From the NCBI RefSeq assembly GCF_003391095.1, contig NZ_CP031447.1:3348001-3412000 (forward strand): a DNA stretch of 64,000 nt, in the 5' to 3' direction. The translations under genes and the position numbers were made by a program. The stretch comes from Austwickia chelonae. Lineage in GTDB: Bacteria; Actinomycetota; Actinomycetes; Actinomycetales; Dermatophilaceae. This document shows positions 7,963 through 17,064 of this stretch, piece by piece. The first letter of the stretch is position 1. The number at the start of each line of letters is the position of its first letter. The notes below the pieces were generated by a model. That model did not search any database. It was given only the letters and a program-made list of their open reading frames with translations, and was not told the origin of the DNA.

Positions 7963-8073
7963 CGTGCCCCCTTGGCCACCAGCATCACGCCGAAGAAGGT
8001 CACCCCGGCCCAGGGAGAATAGAACGGACCCCGCCCCCGCCGCCCCAGTAACCGAAGAACAAAACACCGACGT

Positions 8074-9036
8074 TCAGGAACGCCCCGAAAGCACCCGAGC
8101 CACCGCCGCCCGAACCCCCGAAGGATCCCCTCTCCGACCCGGATCCGGTGGATACGCCGCCACCGCCGCCCGCACGCCCGCCGAGCCGGCCTCCTCCGGA
8201 CACAGCCCAGCCACCAGAGCCACCAACGCCGGCCGCACCTCCCCCTGCGCCGCCGCCAACGCCCGCACACACTCCGGCTCCGAACGGCCGCTGCCCTGAA
8301 CCAGCATCCGCACCGACCTCGCCCGCAACTTCGCATTCGTCGGCACCAGGTCGATCATCAAACCCTCGTACGTCTTCCCCAGACGGACCATCGTCGCCGT
8401 CGACAAGGCGTTCAACACCAACTTCTGCGCCGTCGCCGCCTTCATCCGAGTCGACCCCGTCACGACCTCCGGGCCCGTGTCCGGCAAGATCGCCACCTCC
8501 ACCAGCCCTGCCAACGCCGCATCCGGAACCGCCGCGATCAACACCGTCGCCAACCCGCGCGCCCGCGCCGCCACCACCGCCCCCCGCACGAACGGAGTGC
8601 GCCCGCTCGCAGCGATCCCGACGACCACATCACCCGGAGCACACCCCCGCACCACCGCGGCACCCGCCGCCTCGTCGTCCTCCGCACCCTCCACCGCACG
8701 AGTCATCGCAGCCAGCCCCCCAGCCAGATGAGCCCGCACCGACTCCGGGCCCACCCGATACGTGGGCAACAGCTCCACCGCATCCAATACGCCCATCCGC
8801 CCGGACGTCCCCGCACCCACGTAATGGACGACCCCCCCGGCATGCACCGCCGCGACCATCAACTCCGCCGCCGCCACCACCTGCGCAGACACCGCCTGCA
8901 CCGCGTCGAAGACCTGAAGATCAGCAGCCAGCACCGCCGCCACCACCTCAGCCGTGTCACCGGTGTCGAGACACCCCGAAGCCGGATGACGCCCCTCAGT
9001 GCGCCACCCCAGATCCGGCCGGGAAGCGCCGCTCAC
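8074..9036 (-). CDS. murQ: N-acetylmuramic acid 6-phosphate etherase
   Basis: A 320-residue SIS-domain lyase. It starts with the MurQ signature TEGRHPAS...LDT, then has the sugar-phosphate loop GAGTSGRMGVLDAVE and GSTRMKAATAQK. MurQ removes D-lactate from MurNAc-6-phosphate to give GlcNAc-6-phosphate in peptidoglycan recycling. Its GTG start overlaps the stop of anmK by 4 bases (GTGA), so the two are translationally coupled, and AnmK supplies its substrate. It is the last gene of the importer-nagZ-anmK-murQ operon. Cytoplasmic. Confidence 0.95.
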   Translation of the reverse strand: MSGASRPDLGWRTEGRHPASGCLDTGDTAEVVAAVLAADLQVFDAVQAVSAQVVAAAELMVAAVHAGGVVHYVGAGTSGRMGVLDAVELLPTYRVGPESVRAHLAGGLAAMTRAVEGAEDDEAAGAAVVRGCAPGDVVVGIAASGRTPFVRGAVVAARARGLATVLIAAVPDAALAGLVEVAILPDTGPEVVTGSTRMKAATAQKLVLNALSTATMVRLGKTYEGLMIDLVPTNAKLRARSVRMLVQGSGRSEPECVRALAAAQGEVRPALVALVAGLCPEEAGSAGVRAAVAAYPPDPGRRGDPSGVRAAVARVLSGRS

Positions 9037-10283
9037 CGCCCGCCCCCGTCACGCACCCCACCGACGGACGGGCCACCCACGACCAGCCGTCGAGGCGACC
9101 GACCACACCGGCCACCACCAGGCACCGAGCAATGCGGCGGAGTCAACGACCCCAACACCACCGACCGGGCCGCCCCCGTCACCGGACCCCGCGAACCGGT
9201 CGCCACCCCCGGAACCCCATGAAAAGACATCCACCCCAACAAAGCCATCAACAAAGCCTCCTTCGCGGACGACGGCAGACCGAGCTCATCACTGACAGCC
9301 ACCGGCACATCAGCCAACTCGCGGATCCTCCCCATCAACGTCGGATTCTCCACTCCGCCACCCGACACCACGATCCGCTCGACGCCCCCGAGCGCACCCA
9401 CCACCGTACGAGCCGTCAACTCGGTCAACGTGGCGAACAGATCAGGCCCCGTCGGCGCCCCCTCCCCCAACAGATCACGAACATAACGACGATGGAAATA
9501 GTCCCGACCAGTGCTCTTCGGAAAAGGCCGGGCGTAATACGGGTCAGCCAGAAGCCGCGCCAAAGCAACCCCGTCGACCCGACCGGCCGCCGCCCAACGG
9601 CCACCCCGATCACACGGCTCCCCGACCTGCGCCGCCGCGCTGTCCAACAGACAATTCGCCGGACCGGTGTCACCCGTGGCGACCGCCCCCGCCGCATCGA
9701 CCAGGGTCACATTCGCGATACCACCCAGATTGACCGCCGCCGAAGGCCGATCGTTCAACCACAAGGCGTCCAACGTGCTGGCCAACGGCGCGCCCTGACC
9801 ACCCGCAGCGATATCAGCGCTCCGCAGATCACTGATCACCGGAACCCCCGTGGCCGCATACACCTGAGCAGGCGAACCGACCTGAAGACTGGCATACACC
9901 CGACCGTCCTGCACGACATGCGCAAGCGTCTGCCCATGGCAAGCGATCAGATCGACCGGCCCCCACCCAGCCACCACCTCCGCACAGGCCGCGCCCAACA
10001 CCCGCCCGACCTCGGCATGCCAACGACACCACCGATCCGGACCGGCCGCACCCGACCCCGTACTCGCCGCAAGCAGCTCCTCCCGCAAACCAGCCGGCCA
10101 CGGCACCTCCCCCTGAGCCACCGGTGCCAGACAGACGTCATATGCCCCGGCCAGCGCCCCTGAACCCGCCGGACCCTCCGGCACCTCCCGCCCCGGCACC
10201 GGAAGATCCACCGCAGTGATCTGCGCCAACGCCAGATCGACAGCGTCCAAGGACGTACCCGACATCACCCCGAGTACCCTCAC
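9033..10283 (-). CDS. anmK: Anhydro-N-acetylmuramic acid kinase
   Basis: A 416-residue kinase of the sugar kinase/Hsp70/actin fold. It opens VLGVMSGTSLDAVDLAL, has CHGQTLAHVV, a phosphate loop GDTGPANCLLD and the late VSGGGVENPTLM motif, all typical of AnmK. It hydrolyses the 1,6-anhydro bond of anhydro-MurNAc while phosphorylating it, giving MurNAc-6-phosphate for MurQ. The last 45 residues are Gly/Arg/Pro-rich and extend beyond the usual length of about 370-390. The start is a GTG overlapping the nagZ stop by 4 bases. Confidence 0.95.
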   Translation of the reverse strand: MRVLGVMSGTSLDAVDLALAQITAVDLPVPGREVPEGPAGSGALAGAYDVCLAPVAQGEVPWPAGLREELLAASTGSGAAGPDRWCRWHAEVGRVLGAACAEVVAGWGPVDLIACHGQTLAHVVQDGRVYASLQVGSPAQVYAATGVPVISDLRSADIAAGGQGAPLASTLDALWLNDRPSAAVNLGGIANVTLVDAAGAVATGDTGPANCLLDSAAAQVGEPCDRGGRWAAAGRVDGVALARLLADPYYARPFPKSTGRDYFHRRYVRDLLGEGAPTGPDLFATLTELTARTVVGALGGVERIVVSGGGVENPTLMGRIRELADVPVAVSDELGLPSSAKEALLMALLGWMSFHGVPGVATGSRGPVTGAARSVVLGSLTPPHCSVPGGGRCGRSPRRLVVGGPSVGGVRDGGGR

Positions 10284-11869
10284 GCGCCACCCCCGCCAGT
10301 GCCCCCGGCCGCCAATACCTCCACCACCGCCACCGCATTCGCCGCGCCACTCCCGAAAGAACAGACCAGACGAGGCGGAGCAGGCGCCGCGCCGGACACC
10401 CCGGTATGGACGACCACCCCGTCCGGACGCGCCGCGAGCACCGACTTCAACAGATCGCCCTCGACCGGATCAGCACACGCCCGCCCGGTGAGCACCACCA
10501 CGTGATGGCCCACCGGAGCCACGTCCAGAGCCGCCTCGACCTCAGCGACGTCCAACGGGATCAGGACATCGGTGGCCACCCACGTCCGCCGAAAAGCCTC
10601 CGCGAAAGGGCACGTGAGACGGTCAGCAGCCATATCGACACGACGACGGACGTCGATGAGCAACGGCGGCCCCGTCAACGCGACATCACCCGAACACCGC
10701 AACGCCTGCCGCGCAGCCTCACTGCCGACGACCCGCACCGCCTCCTCCGTGATCTGCCACACCTCGGAAGCCACCCGGGCACCACCGTCGACCGCCACCT
10801 CGTCCGAAATACCGTCCGAAGGCCAACCCAGACCGCGAGAACGCCTGACAAGAGAAGCATTACGCGCAGCCGACGCCGCCAAGGCAGCCGGATCGACCCG
10901 CCCCGCCGCCAAGGCCTCGTCGATCGCCCCCACCGCCTCCGCGAAAGCCACCTCCGGGTCACGATGATGCGGCGCATCCAAACACAACAGATCAGCCCCC
11001 GCCACCAAGGCCCGCACACACGCCTCCCCCAAGGACATCCGATCGCCGAGCGCCCGCATCCCCAAGGAATCGGTGACGACCGGGCCGGCAAAACCCCACT
11101 CCCGGATACTGCGCACCGCCCATGGCGACAAGGACGCCGCATCAGGGCCCCGGCCAGGAAACACCAGATGACCCACCATCACCGCGTCGACGATCGACCG
11201 TCCTTGACCGTCCGGAGTCAGCAGAGCCCGGAAAGGAGCCAGATCACGACGCTCCAGCAACTCCTCGTCGACATCGAGCACCGGCAACGCCAGATGACTG
11301 TCCACCCTGGTGTCCCCATGCCCCGGATAATGCTTCGCACAAGAAGCCACCCCCGCCGCCGCCAGACCCGCAGCGAAGGCCGACGCCTGCCGGACCACGA
11401 CCTCCGGCTCCCCACCGAACGCCCGCGTACCGATCACCGGATTGAACGGCTCCGCCGCGACATCCACACACGGCGCCAGATCGAGATCCACCCCGACCTG
11501 AGCCAACAACTCGCCCAACATCCGACCGCACCGCCAGGTCAGCTCCGGGTCGTCCACCACGCCCAAGGCAAAAGCGCCGGGCAAGGACGAACCATGGACA
11601 GCCTGCAGCCGGGTCACATCACCGCCCTCCTCGTCGACCGCCACCACCAGCCCCCCGGCGCTGTCCGCCTCAGCACCCGCCCGGGCCGCCGCCTGATCGT
11701 GCGCAGCCCGCAACCGAGCCGTCAGCTCACGCGTCGTCTCCGCATCAGGAGTATTCCCGGCGAACAGACAGACCGCGCCGAGCCCGTCGGCAAGAGCCTC
11801 CGCCAGCCACGCAGGAACCTCGGTGCCCACGAAACCGGTCATCAACACCCCATGGGCCAGCCTGCTCAT
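10280..11869 (-). CDS. nagZ: Family 3 beta-N-acetylhexosaminidase (NagZ-like)
   Basis: A 529-residue glycoside hydrolase family 3 protein. It shows VVAVDEEGGDVTRLQ, NPVIGTRAFG, CAKHYPGHGDTRVDSH (the KH-PGHGDT motif that carries the catalytic His in NagZ) and VVTDSLGMRAL with the nucleophilic Asp. It releases GlcNAc from GlcNAc-anhydroMurNAc or muropeptides. No signal peptide is visible, so it is probably cytoplasmic and acts on imported disaccharide. An additional C-terminal domain of about 180 residues follows the catalytic barrel, making it longer than enterobacterial NagZ (about 340). The start ATG lies 4 bases after the permease stop, with AAGGGA as ribosome site. Confidence 0.92.
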   Translation of the reverse strand: MSRLAHGVLMTGFVGTEVPAWLAEALADGLGAVCLFAGNTPDAETTRELTARLRAAHDQAAARAGAEADSAGGLVVAVDEEGGDVTRLQAVHGSSLPGAFALGVVDDPELTWRCGRMLGELLAQVGVDLDLAPCVDVAAEPFNPVIGTRAFGGEPEVVVRQASAFAAGLAAAGVASCAKHYPGHGDTRVDSHLALPVLDVDEELLERRDLAPFRALLTPDGQGRSIVDAVMVGHLVFPGRGPDAASLSPWAVRSIREWGFAGPVVTDSLGMRALGDRMSLGEACVRALVAGADLLCLDAPHHRDPEVAFAEAVGAIDEALAAGRVDPAALAASAARNASLVRRSRGLGWPSDGISDEVAVDGGARVASEVWQITEEAVRVVGSEAARQALRCSGDVALTGPPLLIDVRRRVDMAADRLTCPFAEAFRRTWVATDVLIPLDVAEVEAALDVAPVGHHVVVLTGRACADPVEGDLLKSVLAARPDGVVVHTGVSGAAPAPPRLVCSFGSGAANAVAVVEVLAAGGTGGGGA

Positions 11870-11873
11870 CAGG

Positions 11874-12683
11874 TCATCCCTTCACCGCACCGGAAGTCAT
11901 CCCCGAGACGAGATGACGTTGCACCACCATGAAGAACACGACCACCGGGACGGCGAGCAAGGTCGACGCCGCCATGATCGGCCCCCACTCGGCGGTGTTC
12001 TCCCCGAAGAACCTCTGCAGACCGATCGCCACCGTGTACTTCCGCTGATCCTGCAGAAAGGTCAACGCGAAGATGAACTCGTTCCACGCCGTGATGAAAC
12101 CGAAAACACTCGTCGCGACAAGACCCGGAGCGACCAGAGGCACCAGCACCCGCCAGAACGACTGCCACCACGTACACCCATCGACCTGGGCCGACTCCTC
12201 CAACTCCACCGGGATCGCCGCCACGAAACCACGCAACTGCCACACCGCGAACGGCAACGAGAACGCCAGATAGACCACGGACAGGCCCAGAAGAGAATTC
12301 AACATGCTCAACGTCCGAGCCTGCAGGAACAACGGAATGACCAAAGCCTCCAGAGGCACCATCTGAGCGACCAGGATCATCACCATCACCGTGGTGCGCA
12401 TCCGGAACCGGAACCGAGCGACCGCCACCGCCGCCAACAAGGCGACGAACGAACTGATCGCCACCGCCACCAAGGCCACCAACGCCGAATTCATCAGATA
12501 ACGACCGAAACCGGCCCCGCTGAACACCCGCGTGAAATGCTCGGCGCTGACCCCCGACGGCAACAGGCCCCCACCTCTGGTCGCCGCCCGTGGATCGACC
12601 GCGGTGGACACCATCCAATAGGCCGGGAACAGCGCGAAGACCAGCAGGGCGACGACCCCGGCCCACCGTCCGACGCCCTTCAC
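11874..12683 (-). CDS. Sugar ABC transporter permease (MalG type)
   Basis: A 269-residue permease with six hydrophobic segments. The inner-membrane loop EESAQVDGCTWWQSFWRVLVPL is the EAA motif contacting the ATPase, shown here by EESAQVDG and PLVAPGL. The GTG at 12683 is chosen because it overlaps the preceding permease stop (GTGA) and follows GAGGAGGA; upstream frame would overlap the neighbour without a site. It forms a heterodimer with the MalF-type permease for import of the sugar caught by the lipoprotein at 13585. No dedicated ATPase is encoded in the operon, so a shared MsiK-like ATPase elsewhere is probably used. Confidence 0.9.
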   Translation of the reverse strand: MKGVGRWAGVVALLVFALFPAYWMVSTAVDPRAATRGGGLLPSGVSAEHFTRVFSGAGFGRYLMNSALVALVAVAISSFVALLAAVAVARFRFRMRTTVMVMILVAQMVPLEALVIPLFLQARTLSMLNSLLGLSVVYLAFSLPFAVWQLRGFVAAIPVELEESAQVDGCTWWQSFWRVLVPLVAPGLVATSVFGFITAWNEFIFALTFLQDQRKYTVAIGLQRFFGENTAEWGPIMAASTLLAVPVVVFFMVVQRHLVSGMTSGAVKG

Positions 12684-13585
12684 CACTCCTCCTCGGCGAA
12701 CAACGTCCGCAGATAGACCACGGTCACCGCCAATAACAACAAGGTCAACAGGACCGCGATCGCCGCCCCCATGCCATAACGGCCCTGCCCAAAACTCGTG
12801 ATGTAACTCCACACCCCCAGGTTGAAGACCTCACGGTTCGTGCCACCCCCACCAGGCATCAGGAAGATCTGCGTGAACACCTTGAAATCCCAGATGGTCG
12901 ACAAGATGGTGACCACCGCGAACAGCGGCCGCAGCATCGGCAAGGTCACATGCCGGAACTGCCGCCAGGCCCCCGCCCCGTCGATCCGCGCCGCCTCGTA
13001 GAGCTCGTCCGGGACGGCCAACAACCCGGCCAGCACCGTCACCGCCACGAACGGGAATCCGTGATGAACCACGTTCAACGTGGCGATCGCGAAGAAGGAC
13101 GTCCGGTCGAGGAACCAGTTCGTCCGCCCCGTCTCGACCAACCCCAGACCGCCCAACAGGTGCGTCATCAACCCGTCCCCGGGATCGAACAGGAAGACCC
13201 ATACATAGGTCCCCGTGATCGCCGGCACCGCCCAGGCCACCATGATCGCGCTGCACAACACGAAGCGCAGCGATGTCGGCAAGGACTTCAGGAAAAGCGC
13301 CACCACCGTGCCCACTACGACGGTGAGCACCACGCACACCGCCGCGAAGACCACCGTATTGGGCAACACCGTGCGCCACAGATAACCGTCGCCGAGGATC
13401 TCGGCATAGTTACGCCACCCGATGTCATTGGTCGTTCCCCGATTCAGTTCACGCAGCCCGTAGTCCTGGAAGGACAACCGGACGACCTTGCCGAGCGGCC
13501 ACACCATGAGCACCGCGAGAATCGCCAGAGCAGGCGCCAACAACAACCACGGTCGAGACCGCCGGACCAGACCACGAACCGCCAT
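12680..13585 (-). CDS. Sugar ABC transporter permease (MalF type)
   Basis: A 301-residue permease. It starts with a TM helix (LLLAPALAILAVLMVWPLG), has about six TM segments and the EAA loop YEAARIDGAGAWRQF followed by VTLPMLRP. The ATG at 13585 overlaps the binding-protein stop (TGATG); a GTG one codon earlier is possible. It pairs with the MalG-type permease. Its position between binding protein and nagZ indicates import of an amino sugar or muropeptide-derived saccharide. Confidence 0.9.
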   Translation of the reverse strand: MAVRGLVRRSRPWLLLAPALAILAVLMVWPLGKVVRLSFQDYGLRELNRGTTNDIGWRNYAEILGDGYLWRTVLPNTVVFAAVCVVLTVVVGTVVALFLKSLPTSLRFVLCSAIMVAWAVPAITGTYVWVFLFDPGDGLMTHLLGGLGLVETGRTNWFLDRTSFFAIATLNVVHHGFPFVAVTVLAGLLAVPDELYEAARIDGAGAWRQFRHVTLPMLRPLFAVVTILSTIWDFKVFTQIFLMPGGGGTNREVFNLGVWSYITSFGQGRYGMGAAIAVLLTLLLLAVTVVYLRTLFAEEEW

Positions 13586-14859
13586 CACTTCGCCGCGAAG
13601 ACCTCGTCCATGTCCTTCGCCGCCTGATCAGCGGCCTGCTGAACAGTGGCCTTCCCGGAAAGCACCGACTGCATCATCGTCGGGACGACCTTCTTGCCCT
13701 GTACCTTGCCCCACGCCGGTGTCACCGGTACCGACTTACCGCCCTGCGTGAACTGCTCCACGAACACCTCCGTCAGCTTCCCCTCCCCGCTCAGCTGCCC
13801 GACCAGGCTCTTCGTCCCGGGGAAATAGGTCGATTCCTTCCCCCACCTGGTCGCCAGGTCACCGGTGGTCATCAACTTCACCAGCTCGAACGCCAAGTCC
13901 TTCTTCGGGCTCCTCTCGAAGACCGCCAGATGGGAGCCGCCGGTGAAGGAATGCGCCATGCCGTCCTTCCCCGGGATCGGGAAAGCCCCCGTCCGAGCGG
14001 CGACCTCCGGGGCGTCCTTCGTCAACGTCGGCGGGGTCCACGACCCGGAGACGATCATCGCGACGCTGCCCTTGGCATAAGCCGCCAGGGCGTCCTTCTC
14101 GTTCCAGGTCGCTGCCGCCGGGGTCGACCCCTGCTTCTTCACCGCGAGATCGGTCAAGAAGGTGATCCCTGCGACGGACTCGGGCGAGTTGATCCGGCTC
14201 TTCCACCGGTCGCCCTCCTTCGCCGCGAGTTCGCCGCCCCCACCCCAGATGAACGGCACCGCCGTGAACTCGCTGCTGCCGGGCACCGCGAACGGCGTGA
14301 CCCCCGGCTGGTGACTCTTGATCTTCTCCACGGCCTCAGTGAGTTCGGACCACGTGGTGGGCGTCGACCTGATCCCCGACCGGGCGAAGATCTCCTTGTC
14401 GTACAGGACGGCGCGTACCCCGGCGTACCAGGGCATGCCGTAGAGCTTTCCGTCGAGAGTGCCGGCTTCTTTCAACCCGTCGACGAGATCGTCGGCCAGA
14501 CCTGCTTCGCGAACTTTCGTGGTCAGATCGGCCAGGGCACCGACATCGGCGAACTCAGGGGTCCACGTGGTACCCACCTCGGCGACATCAGGGGTCGTTC
14601 CGCCGGCGATGGCCGTGGTGAACTTGTCCTTCGCGCTGGCCCAGGGCACGAGCTGGACGTCGAGCTCGGCACCGGTCTTCGAGGTGAAGGCCTCTTTCAC
14701 CTGAGCGAAATAGGCGGTGCTGTCCGGGTTGGTGCCCTCCATGATCCAGACGGTGAGTTTCTGACCGTCACCGCGGGTGGAGCTGCTCCCGGAGTCTCCG
14801 CAGGCTGCCATCGGGAGCAGCAGCAGGCCGGTCAGGGTACACGCCAGACGCTTGCCCAT
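13585..14859 (-). CDS. Sugar ABC transporter substrate-binding lipoprotein
   Basis: A 424-residue family 1 extracellular solute-binding protein. The N terminus has a signal peptide with lipobox LPMAACG (Cys at about residue 20). KLTVWIMEGTNPDST and GTTPDVAEVGTTWTPEF then match carbohydrate-binding proteins of the chitobiose/GlcNAc class. It is anchored outside the membrane and hands sugar to the two permeases. With nagZ, anmK and murQ downstream, the ligand is most likely GlcNAc-anhydroMurNAc, MurNAc or chito-sugars; that is inference. The start ATG has a GAGGAGAACTG ribosome site. First gene of the operon. Confidence 0.92.
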   Translation of the reverse strand: MGKRLACTLTGLLLLPMAACGDSGSSSTRGDGQKLTVWIMEGTNPDSTAYFAQVKEAFTSKTGAELDVQLVPWASAKDKFTTAIAGGTTPDVAEVGTTWTPEFADVGALADLTTKVREAGLADDLVDGLKEAGTLDGKLYGMPWYAGVRAVLYDKEIFARSGIRSTPTTWSELTEAVEKIKSHQPGVTPFAVPGSSEFTAVPFIWGGGGELAAKEGDRWKSRINSPESVAGITFLTDLAVKKQGSTPAAATWNEKDALAAYAKGSVAMIVSGSWTPPTLTKDAPEVAARTGAFPIPGKDGMAHSFTGGSHLAVFERSPKKDLAFELVKLMTTGDLATRWGKESTYFPGTKSLVGQLSGEGKLTEVFVEQFTQGGKSVPVTPAWGKVQGKKVVPTMMQSVLSGKATVQQAADQAAKDMDEVFAAK

Positions 14860-15137
14860 CAGTTCTCCTCGTCGAGTCCGCGCGGGCCGGGTGATCCTCT
14901 GAAACTAACGTGTCCTCCCCTGTCCTGTAGCGCATTTGATACCACTGGCCGCTTCGGCGTGCCAGGTCGCCCCACCGCACTGGGCGATCTCGGCCCACCG
15001 ACGACGGACATGTGGAAGCCTGTTTTCCTCTGGGGAATCGGTCCGTCTCGGGTTCTTCTCCGTGCCAAGCACCTACGAAGGACGTACACCTGCGGTCGGG
15101 TCGACAGACGGCGTCGACAGGTTGAAGAGGTGACCCC
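14860..15137. promoter_or_regulatory. Divergent intergenic region between sugar importer operon and sugar kinase
   Basis: 278 bases separate the two divergent starts, so both promoters must lie here. No strong palindrome is visible and no regulator gene is adjacent. TGGAAGCCTGTT at 15013-15024 also occurs in the repeat array beyond the end of the kinase gene (16318-16347), so the kinase gene is flanked by the same motif. Confidence 0.5.
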
Positions 15138-16145
15138 ATGGTTTTTCTCGGCGTGGACATCGGCGGAACCACCATCCGAGCCGTACTCACCGATGCCCAA
15201 AGTTCTTTGGTCGGAAGGGGATTGGCCCGCGGCGGCAATGTGCGTTCCTCTCCGGGTGATCTGGCCGGTCATCTGACGCGGGCGCTGCGGGAATGTCTCG
15301 ACACCGGGCCGATGCACACCCGGCCGGAACAGGTGTGCATCGGGTCGGCCGGTGCTGGTCCGGCCCGCCGCGACGAGGTCGCCGGAGCGATCCGCCGGGC
15401 GTGTGCCGCCGTCGGTCTGAAGGTCGCCGAGCAGCCGTCTGACCCGGATACACGCTCTTTCTCCCTGGTCACAGACCTGGAAATCGCTTTCCGCGCGGCC
15501 GCTCACAGCCCGGACGGGCTCGTCCTGATCGCGGGAACGGGCGCGGTGGCCGCCTCGATCCGTGGGTGGAAGCTGCACGACCGACGGGACGGCCTGGGCT
15601 GGCTCCTGGGCGACACCGGGTCAGGGGTCTGGTTGGGGCGGCGGGTGTTACGCGCTGTCGCCGCCGACCTGGATCGGGGCGGGGCACCGACGGCGATGAC
15701 CGGGGCCGTCTTACGGCAGCTGTCGCTCAACCCGGAGGCCGGCCGCGAACAGGTCGACCCACAACAGTTGATCCGGGCGGTCGACGAGCTACGCCCCGCC
15801 GAATGGGGACAGTTCGCGCAGGTCGCCCTGAACCTGGCCGGGCAGGACGAACAGGCCACGGTGATCGTGGACCGGGCCGGGCAAGCCTTGGCAACGACCT
15901 TGGCCGCCGTCGGACCTGTGGGCGTGGCCGGGGGCTCGGAGGCGATCGACGATGTCGACCACCGTGAGACTCCGGTGATCTTCGCCGGCGGGCTGCTCGC
16001 GTCGGGTCCGCTGCGTCACCGGGTGGGCGCGGGATATCCGCAGGCGGTCTTCGTCCCCCATCCGGTCGTCGGCGCCTGCGCGGCGGCGGCCGCTGCGGCA
16101 GGCGTCGAGCTGGACCGAGCAGCCCTGGCCCGGGCGATGGAGTGA
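15138..16145 (+). CDS. BadF/NagK-type N-acetylhexosamine kinase
   Basis: A 335-residue ASKHA-fold kinase of the BadF/BadG/BcrA/BcrD group that includes GlcNAc and MurNAc kinases. The N-terminal phosphate loop is FLGVDIGGTTIRAVLTD. CIGSAGAGP, VLIAGTGAVAAS and the adenosine-site GDTGSGVWLG follow. It probably phosphorylates free GlcNAc (from NagZ) or MurNAc, feeding MurQ or GlcNAc-6-phosphate metabolism. It is transcribed divergently from the import/recycling operon. AGAGGTGA precedes the ATG. The C terminus is Ala-rich. Exact substrate is not decidable from sequence. Confidence 0.82.
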   Translation: MVFLGVDIGGTTIRAVLTDAQSSLVGRGLARGGNVRSSPGDLAGHLTRALRECLDTGPMHTRPEQVCIGSAGAGPARRDEVAGAIRRACAAVGLKVAEQPSDPDTRSFSLVTDLEIAFRAAAHSPDGLVLIAGTGAVAASIRGWKLHDRRDGLGWLLGDTGSGVWLGRRVLRAVAADLDRGGAPTAMTGAVLRQLSLNPEAGREQVDPQQLIRAVDELRPAEWGQFAQVALNLAGQDEQATVIVDRAGQALATTLAAVGPVGVAGGSEAIDDVDHRETPVIFAGGLLASGPLRHRVGAGYPQAVFVPHPVVGACAAAAAAAGVELDRAALARAME

Positions 16146-16296
16146 ACACCGGCGCCGTGGGCGGCGCCGTGGGGGACGACGTGGGCAGCGACGATGCGAC
16201 CATCGACGAAGTCGCTGGTCGGACACGTGATTCATCGTGGCCTACTTCGTCGACACCTACATCAGGCTGAATTCCTGAGAGCTCCTTCCCGATCCG

Positions 16297-16405
16297 CTGG
16301 AGGCCTGCTCCATCCGCTGGAAGCCTGTTCCATCAACTGGAAGCCTGTTCCATCAACTGGAGGCCGTTTTGAATACGGCCGGTAGTGTCCGAAACAGGCT
16401 TCCAG
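16297..16405. repeat. 20-bp tandem repeats with inverted copy between kinase and DoxX genes
   Basis: Three contiguous 20-bp units start at 16297, 16317 and 16337 (core CTGGAAGCCTGTTCCATCAA; the first unit varies). A fourth partial begins at 16357. GAAACAGGCTTCCAG at 16391-16405 is the inverted counterpart. A small hairpin GGCCGT/ACGGCC lies at 16362-16380. The region separates convergent genes and may end transcription from both sides. No spacer pattern is present, so it is not CRISPR. Confidence 0.85.
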
Positions 16406-16541
16406 TCACCCAGGAAGAGTCAGGACACGCGAAGAGGGTCGTCCGACCCCCTGGATCGGGCGACCCTCCGAGAAACGAGCGGCGGCACCGCCGACGGTCA
16501 GGCCTCCCTCAACCCGAGACGTCCCGGCAAGACAACCGCTC

Positions 16542-16943
16542 TCAACGCGAAACCGGCTCCGACGGCCCGCTGGTGGCCCACAGCGCCCAGGCCACGAACG
16601 CCGGCTGCACCAGCAACCGGACCAACCGTTTGTTGTCGTCGTCCAGACCGAAAGTGTCCTTGCGTTCCATGTACTGCCAGACATTCGCCGGGAACACCCC
16701 GACGAAGAAAGCCGCTGCCGTCCGACCCACCACACGCTGCTGGGACGGCAGCGCGATCAATGCAGCGCCCTGAGCGATCTCCGCGACCCCGGAGGCCACG
16801 ACGGTGCGGTCCTTGTCCGCAGGGAACCAATCAGGCACGATCTCGGCGAATTCGGCGCGCTTAGCACCCAGGTGACTCAGACCTGCCCGAATGAGCAGCG
16901 CTCCGAGTGCAACCCGACCGACCGTCCTGGCGGTGAACTTCAT
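16542..16943 (-). CDS. DoxX-like small membrane protein
   Basis: About 133 residues with four hydrophobic segments: ALGALLIRAGLSHL, VVASGVAEIAQGAALIAL, AAAFFVGVFPANV and the C-terminal VQPAFVAWALWA. This matches short DoxX/DoxD-type membrane proteins, whose function is poorly defined (redox or sulfur-related). ATG 16943 gives 12-base spacing to GAGGAG. ATG 16955 lies immediately after that site, so the former is slightly preferred. It lies 121 bases downstream of bioB on the same strand with inverted repeat CCTGATCA/TGATCAGG (17034-17041, 17062-17069) between, so it may be outside the bio operon. Confidence 0.75.
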   Translation of the reverse strand: MKFTARTVGRVALGALLIRAGLSHLGAKRAEFAEIVPDWFPADKDRTVVASGVAEIAQGAALIALPSQQRVVGRTAAAFFVGVFPANVWQYMERKDTFGLDDDNKRLVRLLVQPAFVAWALWATSGPSEPVSR

Positions 16944-17064
16944 GAGTGATGTCATCTCCTCGTCCGGGCCCGCGCGTGATGCCGTGACGACGTGCCCGGG
17001 CCACGGGCCCACGAACGGACAACGAACCGCCGGCCTGATCAGCTCCCAGAGCCGTGAACAGTGA

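Noticed and set aside
8148-11932. Very long open frames on the plus strand opposite murQ, anmK and nagZ
   Set aside because: Translations are Pro/Arg/His-rich without domains and mirror the third-position GC bias of the real minus-strand genes.
14928-14943. DasR-type dre site near the sugar importer promoter
   Set aside because: Only the ACCACT half matches; by eye about 9 of 16 positions agree with the consensus, which is too weak.
16297-16405. Possible CRISPR array
   Set aside because: Units are contiguous 20-mers with no unique spacers and no cas genes nearby.
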